Shown piece after piece: positions 17,059 to 25,782 of a stretch of 64,000 bases of DNA. The position numbers were made by a program, and so were the translations under genes. Under the pieces are notes generated by a model. That model worked only from the letters and a program-made list of their open reading frames with translations. It searched no databases and was not told the DNA's origin. The first letter of the stretch is position 1. The number at the start of each line of letters is the position of its first letter. Source of the stretch: Pseudomonas lini (lineage in GTDB: Bacteria > Pseudomonadota > Gammaproteobacteria > Pseudomonadales > Pseudomonadaceae); assembly GCF_001042905.1 (NCBI RefSeq), contig NZ_JYLB01000004.1:434001-498000 (forward strand). The letters run 5' to 3'.

Positions 17059-18759
17059 ATGATCGAAGACTTTTGGAAGGATAAGTACCCAGCTGGAATT
17101 GCTGCCGAGATCAATCCAGACGAGTATCCGAATATTCAGGCAGTGTTGAAGCAATCCTGCCAACGCTTCGCTGACAAACCGGCATTCAGCAACCTGGGCA
17201 AGACAATCACCTACGGTGAGCTGTACGAATTGTCCGGTGCCTTTGCTGCTTACCTGCAACAGCATACCGATTTGCAACCCGGCGATCGAATCGCCGTGCA
17301 ACTGCCCAACCTGTTGCAATACCCGGTTGCCGTCTTTGGTGCGATCCGCGCCGGGCTGATCGTGGTCAACACCAACCCGTTGTACACCGCGCGGGAAATG
17401 GAACACCAATTCAACGACTCCGGTGCCAAAGCCCTGGTCTGCCTGGCCAACATGGCGCATCTGGCCGAGATCGTCGTGCCGAAAACCGGCGTCAAGCACG
17501 TGATCGTCACTGAAGTGGCCGACCTGCTGCCGCCGCTCAAGCGCCTGCTGGTCAACAGCGTCATCAAGTACGTGAAGAAGATGGTCCCGGCGTATCACTT
17601 GCCCAAGGCCATCAAATTCAATGACGTGCTGAGCAAGGGCCATGGCCAGCCAGTGGCTGAAGCCAACCCGGCCAGCGGCGACGTTGCCGTGCTGCAATAC
17701 ACCGGCGGCACCACCGGCGTGGCCAAGGGTGCGATGCTGACCCACCGCAACCTTGTGGCGAACATGCTGCAGTGCAAAGCGCTGATGGGCTCCAACCTCA
17801 ACGAAGGTTGCGAGATCCTGATCACCCCGTTGCCGCTGTACCACATCTATGCGTTCACCTTTCATTGCATGGCGATGATGCTGATCGGCAACCACAACAT
17901 CCTGATCAGCAACCCGCGCGACCTGACGGCGATGGTCAAGGAGCTGTCGAAGTGGAAGTTCAGCGGTTTCGTCGGCCTGAACACGCTGTTCGTCGCGCTG
18001 TGCAACAACGAAGCGTTCCGCAAGCTGGATTTCTCCAGTCTGAAAATCACCCTGTCCGGCGGCATGGCCTTGCAACTGGCTGCGGCCGAACGCTGGAAAG
18101 CGGTTACCGGTTGCCCGATCTGCGAAGGTTACGGCATGACCGAAACCAGTCCGGTGGCCACAGTGAACCCGAGCCAGAACATCCAGATCGGCACCATCGG
18201 TATTCCGGTTCCATCGACTTTGTGCAAAATCATCGACGATGCCGGTGTTGAACAGCCATTGGGCGCCATCGGTGAACTGTGTGTGAAAGGTCCGCAAGTC
18301 ATGAAGGGCTACTGGCAGCGCCAAGATGCCACTGACGAAATCCTCGACAGCGAAGGCTGGTTGAAGACCGGTGACATCGCGCTGATCCAGCCAGACGGTT
18401 ACATGCGCATTGTCGATCGCAAGAAAGACATGATCCTGGTCTCCGGTTTCAACGTGTACCCCAATGAGCTTGAAGACGTGCTGGCAACCCTGCCGGGCGT
18501 GCTGCAATGCGCGGCCATTGGTGTTCCGGACGAGAAATCGGGCGAGGCGATCAAGATTTTCATCGTCGCCAAACCGGGCGTGACCCTGACCAAGGAGCAG
18601 GTGATGGAGCACATGCGCGCCAACGTCACCGGCTACAAAGTACCGAAAGCCGTAGAGTTCCGCGACGCGCTGCCGACCACCAACGTCGGCAAGATTCTGC
18701 GCCGCGAACTGCGCGACGAAGAGCTGAAGAAACTGGGTGCGAAGAAAGTAGGCGCCTAG
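17059..18759 (+). CDS. fadD1: Long-chain fatty acid-CoA ligase FadD1
   Basis: A 566-residue acyl-CoA synthetase, the close paralogue of the preceding gene. AMP-binding motif YTGGTTGVAKGAMLTH at about 214-229, GYGMTETSP near 361 and the signature EGWLKTGDI...VDRKKDMI at about 431-459. It catalyses fatty acid activation for beta-oxidation. TGAGGAGTGGG upstream supplies the ribosome site. Separate promoter space before it suggests that fadD1 and fadD2 can be regulated independently. Confidence 0.93.
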   Translation: MIEDFWKDKYPAGIAAEINPDEYPNIQAVLKQSCQRFADKPAFSNLGKTITYGELYELSGAFAAYLQQHTDLQPGDRIAVQLPNLLQYPVAVFGAIRAGLIVVNTNPLYTAREMEHQFNDSGAKALVCLANMAHLAEIVVPKTGVKHVIVTEVADLLPPLKRLLVNSVIKYVKKMVPAYHLPKAIKFNDVLSKGHGQPVAEANPASGDVAVLQYTGGTTGVAKGAMLTHRNLVANMLQCKALMGSNLNEGCEILITPLPLYHIYAFTFHCMAMMLIGNHNILISNPRDLTAMVKELSKWKFSGFVGLNTLFVALCNNEAFRKLDFSSLKITLSGGMALQLAAAERWKAVTGCPICEGYGMTETSPVATVNPSQNIQIGTIGIPVPSTLCKIIDDAGVEQPLGAIGELCVKGPQVMKGYWQRQDATDEILDSEGWLKTGDIALIQPDGYMRIVDRKKDMILVSGFNVYPNELEDVLATLPGVLQCAAIGVPDEKSGEAIKIFIVAKPGVTLTKEQVMEHMRANVTGYKVPKAVEFRDALPTTNVGKILRRELRDEELKKLGAKKVGA

Positions 18760-18763
18760 TCAA

Positions 18764-18794
18764 ACAAAAGCCCCGCGGATGCGGGGCTTTTGTT
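18764..18794. terminator. Bidirectional terminator between fadD1 and the convergent gene
   Basis: AACAAAAGCCCCGC-GGAT-GCGGGGCTTTTGTT has A and T tracts on both flanks, so it can work on both strands. Confidence 0.88.
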
Positions 18795-18807
18795 AGAGCC
18801 AGAAAGC

Positions 18808-18842
18808 AAGATCAAAAGATCGCAGCCTGCGGCAGCTCCTAC
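18808..18842. repeat. Single REP arm, GTAGGAGCTGCCG type
   Basis: GATCGCAGCCTGCGGCAGCT followed by CCTACA is one arm of the repeat seen as full doublets at 21264, 23976 and 44545. It overlaps the 3' end of the convergent gene and supplies its TAG stop. Confidence 0.75.
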
Positions 18843-19216
18843 ATACGGAACTGCGCGAAATTGACGTTGGTACCCGTCGGGCGCATGTCCTGCAGGTAGG
18901 AGTCCTTGTCGGCGCTCAGTTCCAGGCTCAGGGCTGCCTTGCGCTTGCCTTGGTTGCGCACCACCAGGCCTTCGAGTTTTTCGCGCAGGAACACCGTCGG
19001 CACTTTCAGGTGCAGCAGTTCGTCGGTATCCGGGGTGTGCATCAGCAAGTGAATCCATTCGTACTGACCAACGGCCAGGCGCGCGACCGGAATATCGAAC
19101 CAGAAGATATTGCGGTTGCGGTTCAATTCGGTGAAATGGCAGTTGTTGACGCCAAGCACAGCACCGCCGAGTTCCTGGTTTCTGCGGGCAATGGCCAGCT
19201 TTTTATCGAGTTTCAT
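18839..19216 (-). CDS. Conserved protein of unknown function
   Basis: 125 residues, basic N-terminus (MKLDKKLAIARRNQELGGAV) and a globular, beta-rich body. No signal peptide or membrane span, and family not recognised. Start 19216 is preferred because TAGGAACGTT precedes it. The stop codon is the TAG of a REP arm (GTAGGAGCTGCC), so the C-terminus ...FAQFRM may be shorter than in relatives. Confidence 0.7.
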   Translation of the reverse strand: MKLDKKLAIARRNQELGGAVLGVNNCHFTELNRNRNIFWFDIPVARLAVGQYEWIHLLMHTPDTDELLHLKVPTVFLREKLEGLVVRNQGKRKAALSLELSADKDSYLQDMRPTGTNVNFAQFRM

Positions 19217-19407
19217 AACGTTCCTACGGGATTGGATCTTCAGCGCCATGGCCTGAATACGTTGCGCATTCTCGGTGCAAAGCCTGCAAACATAAAGCCT
19301 AACCTGCGAAATGTCCGGTTAATAAATAAATGAAACTCCGCGCAAAGGCCCCCGGTCAACCCTTGTGTAACCACTTTCCTCGTTGAAATGTTCACAGGAG
19401 AAATACC

Positions 19408-19599
19408 ATGAGCAGCACAGGCGATAAAGTTAAAGGCATGGCAAACGAAGCGGCCGGCAACGTCAAGCAAGGCGTCGGCAAGGCCACCGGCAACGAAAAA
19501 CTGCGCTCCGAAGGCGTGGCGCAGGAGAGGAAAGGAGAAACCCAGCAAGCGGTCGGCAAAGCCAAGGATGCTCTTAAAAAAGGCATCGACAAGGCGTAA
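19408..19599 (+). CDS. CsbD-family stress protein
   Basis: A 63-residue hydrophilic protein with the CsbD repeat: GDKVKGMANEAAGNVKQGVGKATGNEKLRSEG, then a second copy (KGETQQAVGKAKDALKK). CsbD-like proteins accumulate under general stress; molecular role unknown. AGGAGA lies at good spacing before the ATG and a hairpin terminator follows. Confidence 0.93.
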   Translation: MSSTGDKVKGMANEAAGNVKQGVGKATGNEKLRSEGVAQERKGETQQAVGKAKDALKKGIDKA

Positions 19600-19621
19600 C
19601 CCGGGCTTTGACGAGTAATCG

Positions 19622-19647
19622 AAACGGCCATCCGCGGATGGCCGTTT
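19622..19647 (+). terminator. Terminator after csbD-like gene
   Basis: AAACGGCCAT-CCGCGG-ATGGCCGTTT, symmetrical hairpin with a short T tract. Confidence 0.75.
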
Positions 19648-19769
19648 CTGTGTCAGCTTGAACTTGAGCAAGGAAATTGTTTCAAAGTCGCCAAGTAGGC
19701 TACTTTGTTGTAGAAAACGGCCCCTGAGTCGCCATGACTTCAACCTTTTTGCGGCGAAAGGAGACGCTA

Positions 19770-20729
19770 ATGTTTTTTCCTAACATGAAGGGTTTGCCCC
19801 TGCACCGGGTGATGATGCGAACGGTCACCGAGTTCGTCGACGACGAGATGTCGACCTATGCCTCGGCACTGGCCTATCAAATGCTGTTCTCGCTGTTCCC
19901 TTTCATCCTGTTCCTGATCGCCCTTATCGGTTTCCTGCATTTGCCGGACTTCTTCTCCTGGCTGCGCCTGCAATCGGAACTGGTCTTGCCACCCCAGGCG
20001 CTGGACCAGGTGAACCCGGTGATCGATCAGCTGCAGCAATCCAAGGGGGGGTTGTTGTCGGTGGGTATCGTGATCGCCCTGTGGACCGCGTCCGCCGGTG
20101 TGCGGTTGATGATGAGCGCGATGAACGCCGCATATGATGTGGTCGAAGGCCGTCCGGTCTGGAAACGTTTTCCGCTGTCGATTTTCTACACCATCGGGAT
20201 CGCCGGCATGTTGCTGATCGCCGCCGCGCTGATGGTGCTCGGGCCGCAGGTGATGGGCTGGATTGCCGCGCAAGTAGGCCTCGAAGATTTCATCGTGACA
20301 GTCTGGACCATCGTCCGCTGGCCGGTGGTGGTGATTCTGCTGATGATGGCGGTGGCGCTGATTTACTACGTCATGCCCGACGTCAAACAAGAGTTTCGCT
20401 TTATCACCCCGGGTGCGGTGTTGTCCGTGGTGGTCTGGATCATCGCTTCGCTGGGCTTCGGTCTCTACGTCAAAACCTTCGCCAACTACAACGCCATGTA
20501 TGGCAGTATCGGCGCGATCATCGTGTTGCTGCTGTACTTCTATATTTCCGCCGCGGTGCTGTTGCTCGGCGCGGAAATGAATGCGGTGATCGAGCACATG
20601 TCGCGCGAAGGCAAAGACCCTGGCGAGAAGGTCCCTGGCGAGCATGGCCCCGGCCATGAAGAAAAGCACCACGTTTCGGGACTGGGGCGCGACCACTCAA
20701 AGCCGACCACTGACGAAGCCATAAAATGA
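19770..20729 (+). CDS. YihY/BrkB-family inner-membrane protein
   Basis: 319 residues. A conserved N-terminal [21 protein letters not shown] leads into six or so membrane spans (about 30-60, 90-115, 130-160, 175-200, 210-235, 243-270), and a hydrophilic histidine-rich tail ends the protein. Family of unknown function, once mis-called ribonuclease BN. ATG 19770 follows AAAGGAG and is favoured over an in-frame ATG at 19734. It overlaps def by 4 bp (ATGA), hence one operon. Confidence 0.88.
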   Translation: MFFPNMKGLPLHRVMMRTVTEFVDDEMSTYASALAYQMLFSLFPFILFLIALIGFLHLPDFFSWLRLQSELVLPPQALDQVNPVIDQLQQSKGGLLSVGIVIALWTASAGVRLMMSAMNAAYDVVEGRPVWKRFPLSIFYTIGIAGMLLIAAALMVLGPQVMGWIAAQVGLEDFIVTVWTIVRWPVVVILLMMAVALIYYVMPDVKQEFRFITPGAVLSVVVWIIASLGFGLYVKTFANYNAMYGSIGAIIVLLLYFYISAAVLLLGAEMNAVIEHMSREGKDPGEKVPGEHGPGHEEKHHVSGLGRDHSKPTTDEAIK

Positions 20730-21265
20730 TCCGTGAAATTCTGAAAATGGGCGATGAGCGCCTGCTGCGCATTGCCCCGCCGGTGCCAGCGGAAATGTTC
20801 GACAGCCCTGAGTTGTGGCAACTGATCGACGACATGTTCCAGACCATGGAAAGCGTCGGCGGAGTCGGCCTGGCCGCACCGCAGATCGGTGTCGACCTGC
20901 AACTGGTGATCTTTGGTTTCGAACACAGCGAACGCTATCCCGACGCCGAAGCGGTGCCGCAGACGATTCTGATCAATCCGCTGATCACGCCATTGAGCCC
21001 GACCCTCGAAGAGGGTTTCGAAGGCTGCCTGTCCGTGCCGGGCCTGCGCGGGGCGGTAGATCGTTATCAGCAGATTCGTTATGAAGGCTTCGATCCCAAG
21101 GGCGAACCGATCGTGCGCATTGCCTCGGGATTTCATGCGCGGGTGGTGCAGCATGAATGCGATCACCTGATCGGCCGGCTATACCCGTCGCGCATCAGTG
21201 ATTTCAGCAAGTTCGGGTTTACCGAGGTGATGTTCCCGGACCTCGATCCTGCGGCGGATAGCTAA
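20726..21265 (+). CDS. def: Peptide deformylase (second, non-fmt-linked copy)
   Basis: A 179-residue metalloenzyme removing N-formyl groups from nascent proteins. The three motifs are intact: [10 protein letters not shown] (46-55), EGCLSVPG with Cys101 as metal ligand, and HECDH (143-147) with two metal histidines and the catalytic glutamate. The usual Pseudomonas def lies next to fmt; this one is coupled to a yihY-like gene, so it is likely the accessory paralogue. Confidence 0.92.
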   Translation: MIREILKMGDERLLRIAPPVPAEMFDSPELWQLIDDMFQTMESVGGVGLAAPQIGVDLQLVIFGFEHSERYPDAEAVPQTILINPLITPLSPTLEEGFEGCLSVPGLRGAVDRYQQIRYEGFDPKGEPIVRIASGFHARVVQHECDHLIGRLYPSRISDFSKFGFTEVMFPDLDPAADS

Positions 21266-21337
21266 AAGATCGCAGCCTTCGGCAGCTCCTACGGATGTAC
21301 GCACACCTGTAGGAGCTGCCGAAGGCTGCGATCTTTT
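21264..21337. repeat. REP pair, GTAGGAGCTGCCG type
   Basis: AAAAGATCGCAGCCTTCGGC / GCCGAAGGCTGCGATCTTTT arms around a short centre, between def and a convergent acetyltransferase gene. Confidence 0.88.
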
Positions 21338-21343
21338 GATCTT

Positions 21344-21757
21344 CTAACCTGGTTGCAAACCCATCGCAATCATCGGTTTGCTGCGCGCATAACGGCTCAA
21401 CCGTTCAGCCATGGCGTAGGGCAGGGGCGGGTCGAACATAAAACCGCGGCGCTCATAAAAGCCACGCAAATCCGGATGGCAGAACAACCAGACCGGCTCT
21501 TCGAGATCCTTGACCGCTTCAGCGATCAACGCCGCGGCGATTCCTTGCTCGCGACAGCGGGGGGCGACGAACAGCCCGGTCAGCCAATGCCCATCCGCCA
21601 CCGGACGCAGGCACAGTGCGGCGACAATCTCCTCGCGGCGCGCCACCCACAATTGAGCATCGCGGACTGCTTTCATCGACGATTGATGGGCGCGGTAAAA
21701 CTTGTTCATCAACGGCCACAACGGCTCGTCGAGCAAGGTGTACTGGGTGTTGGGCAT
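21344..21757 (-). CDS. GNAT-family N-acetyltransferase
   Basis: 137 residues. The GNAT acetyl-CoA loop shows as LFVAPRCREQGIAAALIAEA (motif A, R/Q-x-x-G-x-A), and FYERRGFMF is the typical C-terminal strand. Substrate unknown. ATG 21757 (MPNTQYTLLDEP) is chosen; longer upstream frames run through the promoter of the divergent small gene. Confidence 0.85.
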   Translation of the reverse strand: MPNTQYTLLDEPLWPLMNKFYRAHQSSMKAVRDAQLWVARREEIVAALCLRPVADGHWLTGLFVAPRCREQGIAAALIAEAVKDLEEPVWLFCHPDLRGFYERRGFMFDPPLPYAMAERLSRYARSKPMIAMGLQPG

Positions 21758-21860
21758 GGGCCTGAACTGTCGGTGCGCAAAGCGGGTGATTATAAAAGAA
21801 CGCGGGCGCCGCGATAGGTGTATACCTGATCTCACGTCCCGTATGAGTGGAGTATGTATC

Positions 21861-21971
21861 ATGGCCAAAGGCATGGATTCAAAGAAAGCGGCAAAGAAGA
21901 AACCGGCTAAAACCGCCGATGAAAAACGTGCGGACAAGAAGGCCAAGAAGGTGGGCGTGTTCGGTCACTGA
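21861..21971 (+). CDS. Very small lysine-rich protein
   Basis: 36 residues starting MAKGMDSKKAAKKKPAKTAD, almost half Lys or Ala, ending VGVFGH. ATG preceded by GTGGAG; followed at once by a strong terminator, which argues that it is a real transcribed unit. It resembles short basic proteins found in many pseudomonads; role unknown, nucleic-acid contact is plausible from charge only. Confidence 0.7.
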   Translation: MAKGMDSKKAAKKKPAKTADEKRADKKAKKVGVFGH

Positions 21972-21983
21972 TCCCGCGTCAAC

Positions 21984-22012
21984 GGAGCCCGAGTTCTCGG
22001 GCTCCTTGTTTT
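21984..22012 (+). terminator. Terminator after the lysine-rich small gene
   Basis: GGAGCCCGAG-TT-CTCGGGCTCC followed by TTGTTTTT. Confidence 0.92.
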
Positions 22013-22099
22013 TCAGGCCTATCGAAATAACCAGATAATCTGCAAGAAATCCCTGCGCCATTGCACAGAGGGGGATTGGTTCCCGTTCTGAGCAAAGCC

Positions 22100-23041
22100 A
22101 TGCCCCATTATTTTGATGCTGCCCACCGTGAAGAAATCGAAACCCTGCGCCAACGCTTCACCGCTCGCACCGAGTGGCCGACCTGGCTGCTGTTTATCGG
22201 CGTGTACGTCGGCTGGTTCAGCATTGTTCTGGGCAGCGACCGATTGGGGCTCTGGTGGAGCACGTTGTTGCTGATTCCACTGCTGGTATTGTGGTTGTCG
22301 GTGCAGCACGAATTGCTGCACGGCCATCCCACCCGTTGGCAAACGCTGAATAAAGTCCTCGGTTATGCGCCGTTCGCGGTCTGGTATCCCTATACCCTGT
22401 ACCGCGACAGTCATTTGCTGCATCACCGCGACGAAGACCTGACCGTCCCCGGTCGCGATCCGGAAAGCCGTTACCTGAGCGCTGAACAGTGGCAACGCAG
22501 TTCGCTGTTCGAACAGGGCCTGCACTGGCTGAACAAAACCGTGCTCGGGCGCTTTGTCCTCGGTGCGCCACTGGCCTTGCTGGCGCTGGCCGGGGAAGAG
22601 CTGCAACGGCTAAAAGCGGGTGAGCGCCAGGCCTGGTTGATGTGGCTGACCCACGGCGCGCTGACGCTGCTGATGCTGACGTTCATCGCGCGCTACAGCG
22701 CGTTGCCAGTCGGGCATTACCTGTTGCTGATCAGCGTGCCGGCGCTGTCGATCGCGATGATTCGTTCCTACTATGAACACCGTCCTCACGTGCAACCCGA
22801 GCAACGCACCGTCATCAACGAAGCTGCATGGCCGTGGCGCTGGCTGTTCCTGAACCTCAATTTTCACCTGGTGCACCACGACTTGCCGGGCCTGCCCTGG
22901 TACGACCTGCCACGGGTTTATCGCGCGCGCCGCGAGCAATGGCTGGCGCGCAGTGGCGGGTTTGTGGTGCAGGGTTATGCTCAGTTGATGCGTCAGCATG
23001 GGGTGAGGGCGATTGACAGTCCACGGCATCCGTTTCACTGA
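22100..23041 (+). CDS. Membrane fatty acid desaturase
   Basis: A 313-residue di-iron membrane desaturase/hydroxylase. Histidine boxes: HELLHGH (70-76), HLLHH (105-109) and the late HLVHHDLPGLP. Hydrophobic spans flank them (about 28-45, 52-70, 150-170, 190-225). It would introduce a double bond or hydroxyl in a lipid or related substrate; exact substrate unclear. ATG 22100 is preferred; a TTG at 22061 extends the frame by 13 residues. Confidence 0.87.
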   Translation: MPHYFDAAHREEIETLRQRFTARTEWPTWLLFIGVYVGWFSIVLGSDRLGLWWSTLLLIPLLVLWLSVQHELLHGHPTRWQTLNKVLGYAPFAVWYPYTLYRDSHLLHHRDEDLTVPGRDPESRYLSAEQWQRSSLFEQGLHWLNKTVLGRFVLGAPLALLALAGEELQRLKAGERQAWLMWLTHGALTLLMLTFIARYSALPVGHYLLLISVPALSIAMIRSYYEHRPHVQPEQRTVINEAAWPWRWLFLNLNFHLVHHDLPGLPWYDLPRVYRARREQWLARSGGFVVQGYAQLMRQHGVRAIDSPRHPFH

Positions 23042-23058
23042 TTGTGAATGAGTTCCCC

Positions 23059-23150
23059 TGTGGGAGCGGGCTTGCTCGCGAAGAGGTCATGTCAGTCAAT
23101 ATTGATGTTGCATGACACACCGCCTTCGCGAGCAAGCCCGCTCCCACAGG
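23059..23150. repeat. REP pair, TGTGGGAGCGGGCTTGCTCGCGAA type
   Basis: Inverted arms around about 45 bp, between the desaturase and the binding-protein gene. Confidence 0.9.
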
Positions 23151-23177
23151 GGATTTTTGTTGCATGGGAAGATTTTG

Positions 23178-23969
23178 ATGACTCAACACCTCGCTGAATT
23201 ACTGATGTACACCTCCCCCGAGCCGATCCGCCAGGCCAACGAGCATTGGCTGGCGCAGATCGTCGAACGGCTCGGCAGCACTCGCCGAGAGGCCGAAGGG
23301 CTGTCGCTGATGGATCTTTGGCTGTCCCCGCACCTGTTGCTGACCCAGACCTGCGGCTATCCCTTGATGACGGCTTTGCGCGGTCGCGTCCGGGTTATCG
23401 GTCGTCCTCGTTACGAACTTCCGGACAGCAATGGCGGTAACCATTGCAGCCTGTTATTGACTCGCGCTGATGATCCTCGATGGAGCTTGTCGGCCTTGCG
23501 GGGCAGTCGCGGTGTGATCAACGGTGAAGACTCCAACAGTGGGATGAACCTGTTGCGTCACCGATTGGCACCGTTGCAGCGCGATGGAGGGTTTTTTGCC
23601 ACTGTCGCCATCAGCGGCAGCCACCGCGAAAGCCTGCGTTGGCTACGTGATGACCTGGCGGACTTGGCCGCCATCGACAGCGTGACCTTCGCTTATCTCG
23701 CGCAGTATGCGCAGGGAGAGGTCGAAGGTCTGCGCGTGTTGGCGCGCACGGCGTTCAGTCCGACGTTGCCCTACATCGCGGCCGCTGGCACCACCGATGA
23801 GCAGGCTGAACAGCTTCGACAGGTGATGAATCAGACGTTGAAGGAGTTGCCCGACGTCGCCGAGACTTTGGGCCTGCAAGAAGTGCTGCCGGCCACCGAA
23901 AGCGACTATCAAGTCATTCTCGATTATCAGCAGGAGGCCGAAGCGCTGGGCTATGGGAGGTTGCGATAG
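23178..23969 (+). CDS. PhnD-like substrate-binding protein without a signal peptide
   Basis: 263 residues with the type 2 periplasmic-binding fold typical of phosphate/phosphonate (PhnD) proteins: LLLTRADDPRWSLSALRGSRGVINGEDSNSGMNLLRH followed by ISGSHRESLRWL. In PhnD proteins the SNSG-type loop binds the anion. No export signal is seen (MTQHLAELLMYTSPEPI), so it may act in the cytoplasm or sense a ligand rather than feed a transporter. No ABC permease or ATPase is nearby. Start chosen after GGAAGA; an ATG at 23112 lies inside the REP. Confidence 0.78.
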   Translation: MTQHLAELLMYTSPEPIRQANEHWLAQIVERLGSTRREAEGLSLMDLWLSPHLLLTQTCGYPLMTALRGRVRVIGRPRYELPDSNGGNHCSLLLTRADDPRWSLSALRGSRGVINGEDSNSGMNLLRHRLAPLQRDGGFFATVAISGSHRESLRWLRDDLADLAAIDSVTFAYLAQYAQGEVEGLRVLARTAFSPTLPYIAAAGTTDEQAEQLRQVMNQTLKELPDVAETLGLQEVLPATESDYQVILDYQQEAEALGYGRLR

Positions 23970-23975
23970 CTTCGG

Positions 23976-24051
23976 AAAAGATCGCAGCCTTCGGCAGCTC
24001 CTACAGGGTGTACGCCATCCAAATGTAGGAGCTGCCGAAGGCTGCGATCTT
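23976..24051. repeat. REP pair, GTAGGAGCTGCCG type
   Basis: AAAAGATCGCAGCCTTCGGC and GCCGAAGGCTGCGATCTT arms, same family as 21264-21337. Confidence 0.88.
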
Positions 24052-24203
24052 GGCGATCTGATGAGCGCCGAAAGGTCGAAATGGCTAATTCATTTGTGGA
24101 ATATAAAAATTCGTTTTAAGTATTATTAATGAATAAGGCTCCTTGCTAGGATCGCGCCACCGGATCACCGGACATTCAGCGACCCCTAACCCATGGAGCC
24201 TCT

Positions 24204-24752
24204 ATGTCCGGCGCCGACTTTTCCCATCGCAACGACGTGGGCGGATTGTTCCGCGCCCACTACGCCTGGCTGTGCGCACGGCTGCGCCGATATCTGGGTG
24301 CCAGCCCCAGCGTCGAAGACATCGCTGCCGAAACCTTCGTGCAGTTGCTCGAATCACCAGGCCTGACGCCAATTCGCGAACCTCGCGCCTTGCTCACCAC
24401 CATCGCCCAGCGGTTGATTTATCAGCTGTGGCGCCGTCGTGATCTGGAACGCCTGCACCTTGATCAGCTATTGCCGATGGACCCTCTCGACGGACCATCG
24501 CCCGAAGATCTGGCGCAGTACTCCCAGGCCCTGACACGCCTTGACCAAACACTCGACCGCCTGCCAGGCAAGGTCAGGGCAACCTTCCTGCTGTCGCGAG
24601 TCGACGGCCTGACTTACCCCCAAATCGCCGCCAAGCTGGGTATTTCCCAGCGTTCGGTCAGCGTCTACATGACCCGCTCCCAGGCACTGTGCGCCCAGCA
24701 CAGCGCCAACGAACCCTTGAACCGACCACCCTTGACCCAGAGGTCCGCATGA
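24204..24752 (+). CDS. ECF-type RNA polymerase sigma factor (FecI-like)
   Basis: 182 residues. Region 2: FRAHYAWLCARLRRYLG then VEDIAAETFVQLLE. Region 4 ends with FLLSRVDGLTYPQIAAKLGISQRSVSVYMTR. Relatives direct iron-siderophore genes together with FecR sensors, but no fecR or TonB receptor is present. Instead its stop overlaps the start of a betaine-type binding protein (ATGA), an unusual pairing. An AT-rich promoter-like stretch (24085-24150) lies upstream. Confidence 0.87.
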   Translation: MSGADFSHRNDVGGLFRAHYAWLCARLRRYLGASPSVEDIAAETFVQLLESPGLTPIREPRALLTTIAQRLIYQLWRRRDLERLHLDQLLPMDPLDGPSPEDLAQYSQALTRLDQTLDRLPGKVRATFLLSRVDGLTYPQIAAKLGISQRSVSVYMTRSQALCAQHSANEPLNRPPLTQRSA

Positions 24753-25762
24753 GATCGATCAAAACCTTGCTCGGCAGTTCGCTGCTAGCCCTGAGCCTTG
24801 TGGCTGGCCATGTTCCAGCCGCAGAAAAAACCACGCCCATCCACTTCGGTGACATCACTTGGGAAAGTGGCAGCCTGATCACCGAGATCCTGCGGTTGAT
24901 CGTCGAGAAAGGTTATGGCTACCCGACCGACACCTTGCCGGGCAGCACCGTCAGCCTCGAAGCAGCCTTGGCGAAGAACGATATTCAAGTGATCGGCGAA
25001 GAGTGGGCGGGGCGCAGTCCGGCCTGGGTCAAGGCGGCCTCCGAGGGCAAAGTATTTGGTTTGGGCGACACGGTGAAAGGCGCCACCGAAGGTTGGTGGG
25101 TGCCGGAATATGTGATCAAGGGCGACCCGGAACGCGGCATTAAGCCTTTGGCGCCGGAGCTGAAATCCGTCGCCGACCTGGCGCGCTACAAGGACGTGTT
25201 CCGCGACCCGGAAGACCCCAGCCGCGGACGCTTCCTCAACAGCCCGACCGGCTGGACATCGGAGATCGTCAACAGCCAGAAACTCAAGGCTTATGACCTG
25301 ACTGCCAGCTACGTCAACTTCCGCACCGGTTCCGGCGCGGCGCTGGATGCCGAGGTCGCTTCATCGATCCGCCGTGGCAAACCGGTGCTGTTCTACTACT
25401 GGTCGCCGACGCCACTGTTGGGTCGCTTCAAACTGGTGAAGCTCGAAGAGCCTCCGTTCGACGCTGAAGCCTGGAAGACCCTGGCCGATGCCAACAACCC
25501 GAACCCCAAGGGCACGCGTTCGATGCCGGCCAGCCTGGCCATCGGCGTGTCGGCACCGTTCAAGGCGCAGTACCCGGACCTGGTGGCGTTCTTCGAAAAG
25601 GTCGATTTGCCAATCGATCTGCTGAACCAGACCCTCGGGCAAATGAGCGAAAAACGCCAGCCACCGCGTCAGGTCGCCGAAGCGTTTTTGCGCGATCAGC
25701 CGCAGGTGTGGAAGGCCTGGGTGCCGGGGGAGGTGGCTACGAAGGTGAGTGGGAGTTTGTAG
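24749..25762 (+). CDS. Glycine betaine/choline-type ABC substrate-binding protein
   Basis: 337 residues with a signal peptide (MRSIKTLLGSSLLALSLVAG, cleavage near residue 26) and an OpuAC/ProX-like fold: ITWESGSLITEILRLIVEKG, LPGSTVSLEAALAKNDIQV and the late FFEKVDLPIDLLNQ helix typical of quaternary-amine binding proteins. It would bind a quaternary ammonium compound in the periplasm. No permease or ATPase follows, so it must share a transporter encoded elsewhere or act with the coupled sigma factor. ATG 24749 overlaps the upstream stop. Confidence 0.85.
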   Translation: MRSIKTLLGSSLLALSLVAGHVPAAEKTTPIHFGDITWESGSLITEILRLIVEKGYGYPTDTLPGSTVSLEAALAKNDIQVIGEEWAGRSPAWVKAASEGKVFGLGDTVKGATEGWWVPEYVIKGDPERGIKPLAPELKSVADLARYKDVFRDPEDPSRGRFLNSPTGWTSEIVNSQKLKAYDLTASYVNFRTGSGAALDAEVASSIRRGKPVLFYYWSPTPLLGRFKLVKLEEPPFDAEAWKTLADANNPNPKGTRSMPASLAIGVSAPFKAQYPDLVAFFEKVDLPIDLLNQTLGQMSEKRQPPRQVAEAFLRDQPQVWKAWVPGEVATKVSGSL

Positions 25763-25782
25763 TTCAGTGGCGATTGATAAAT

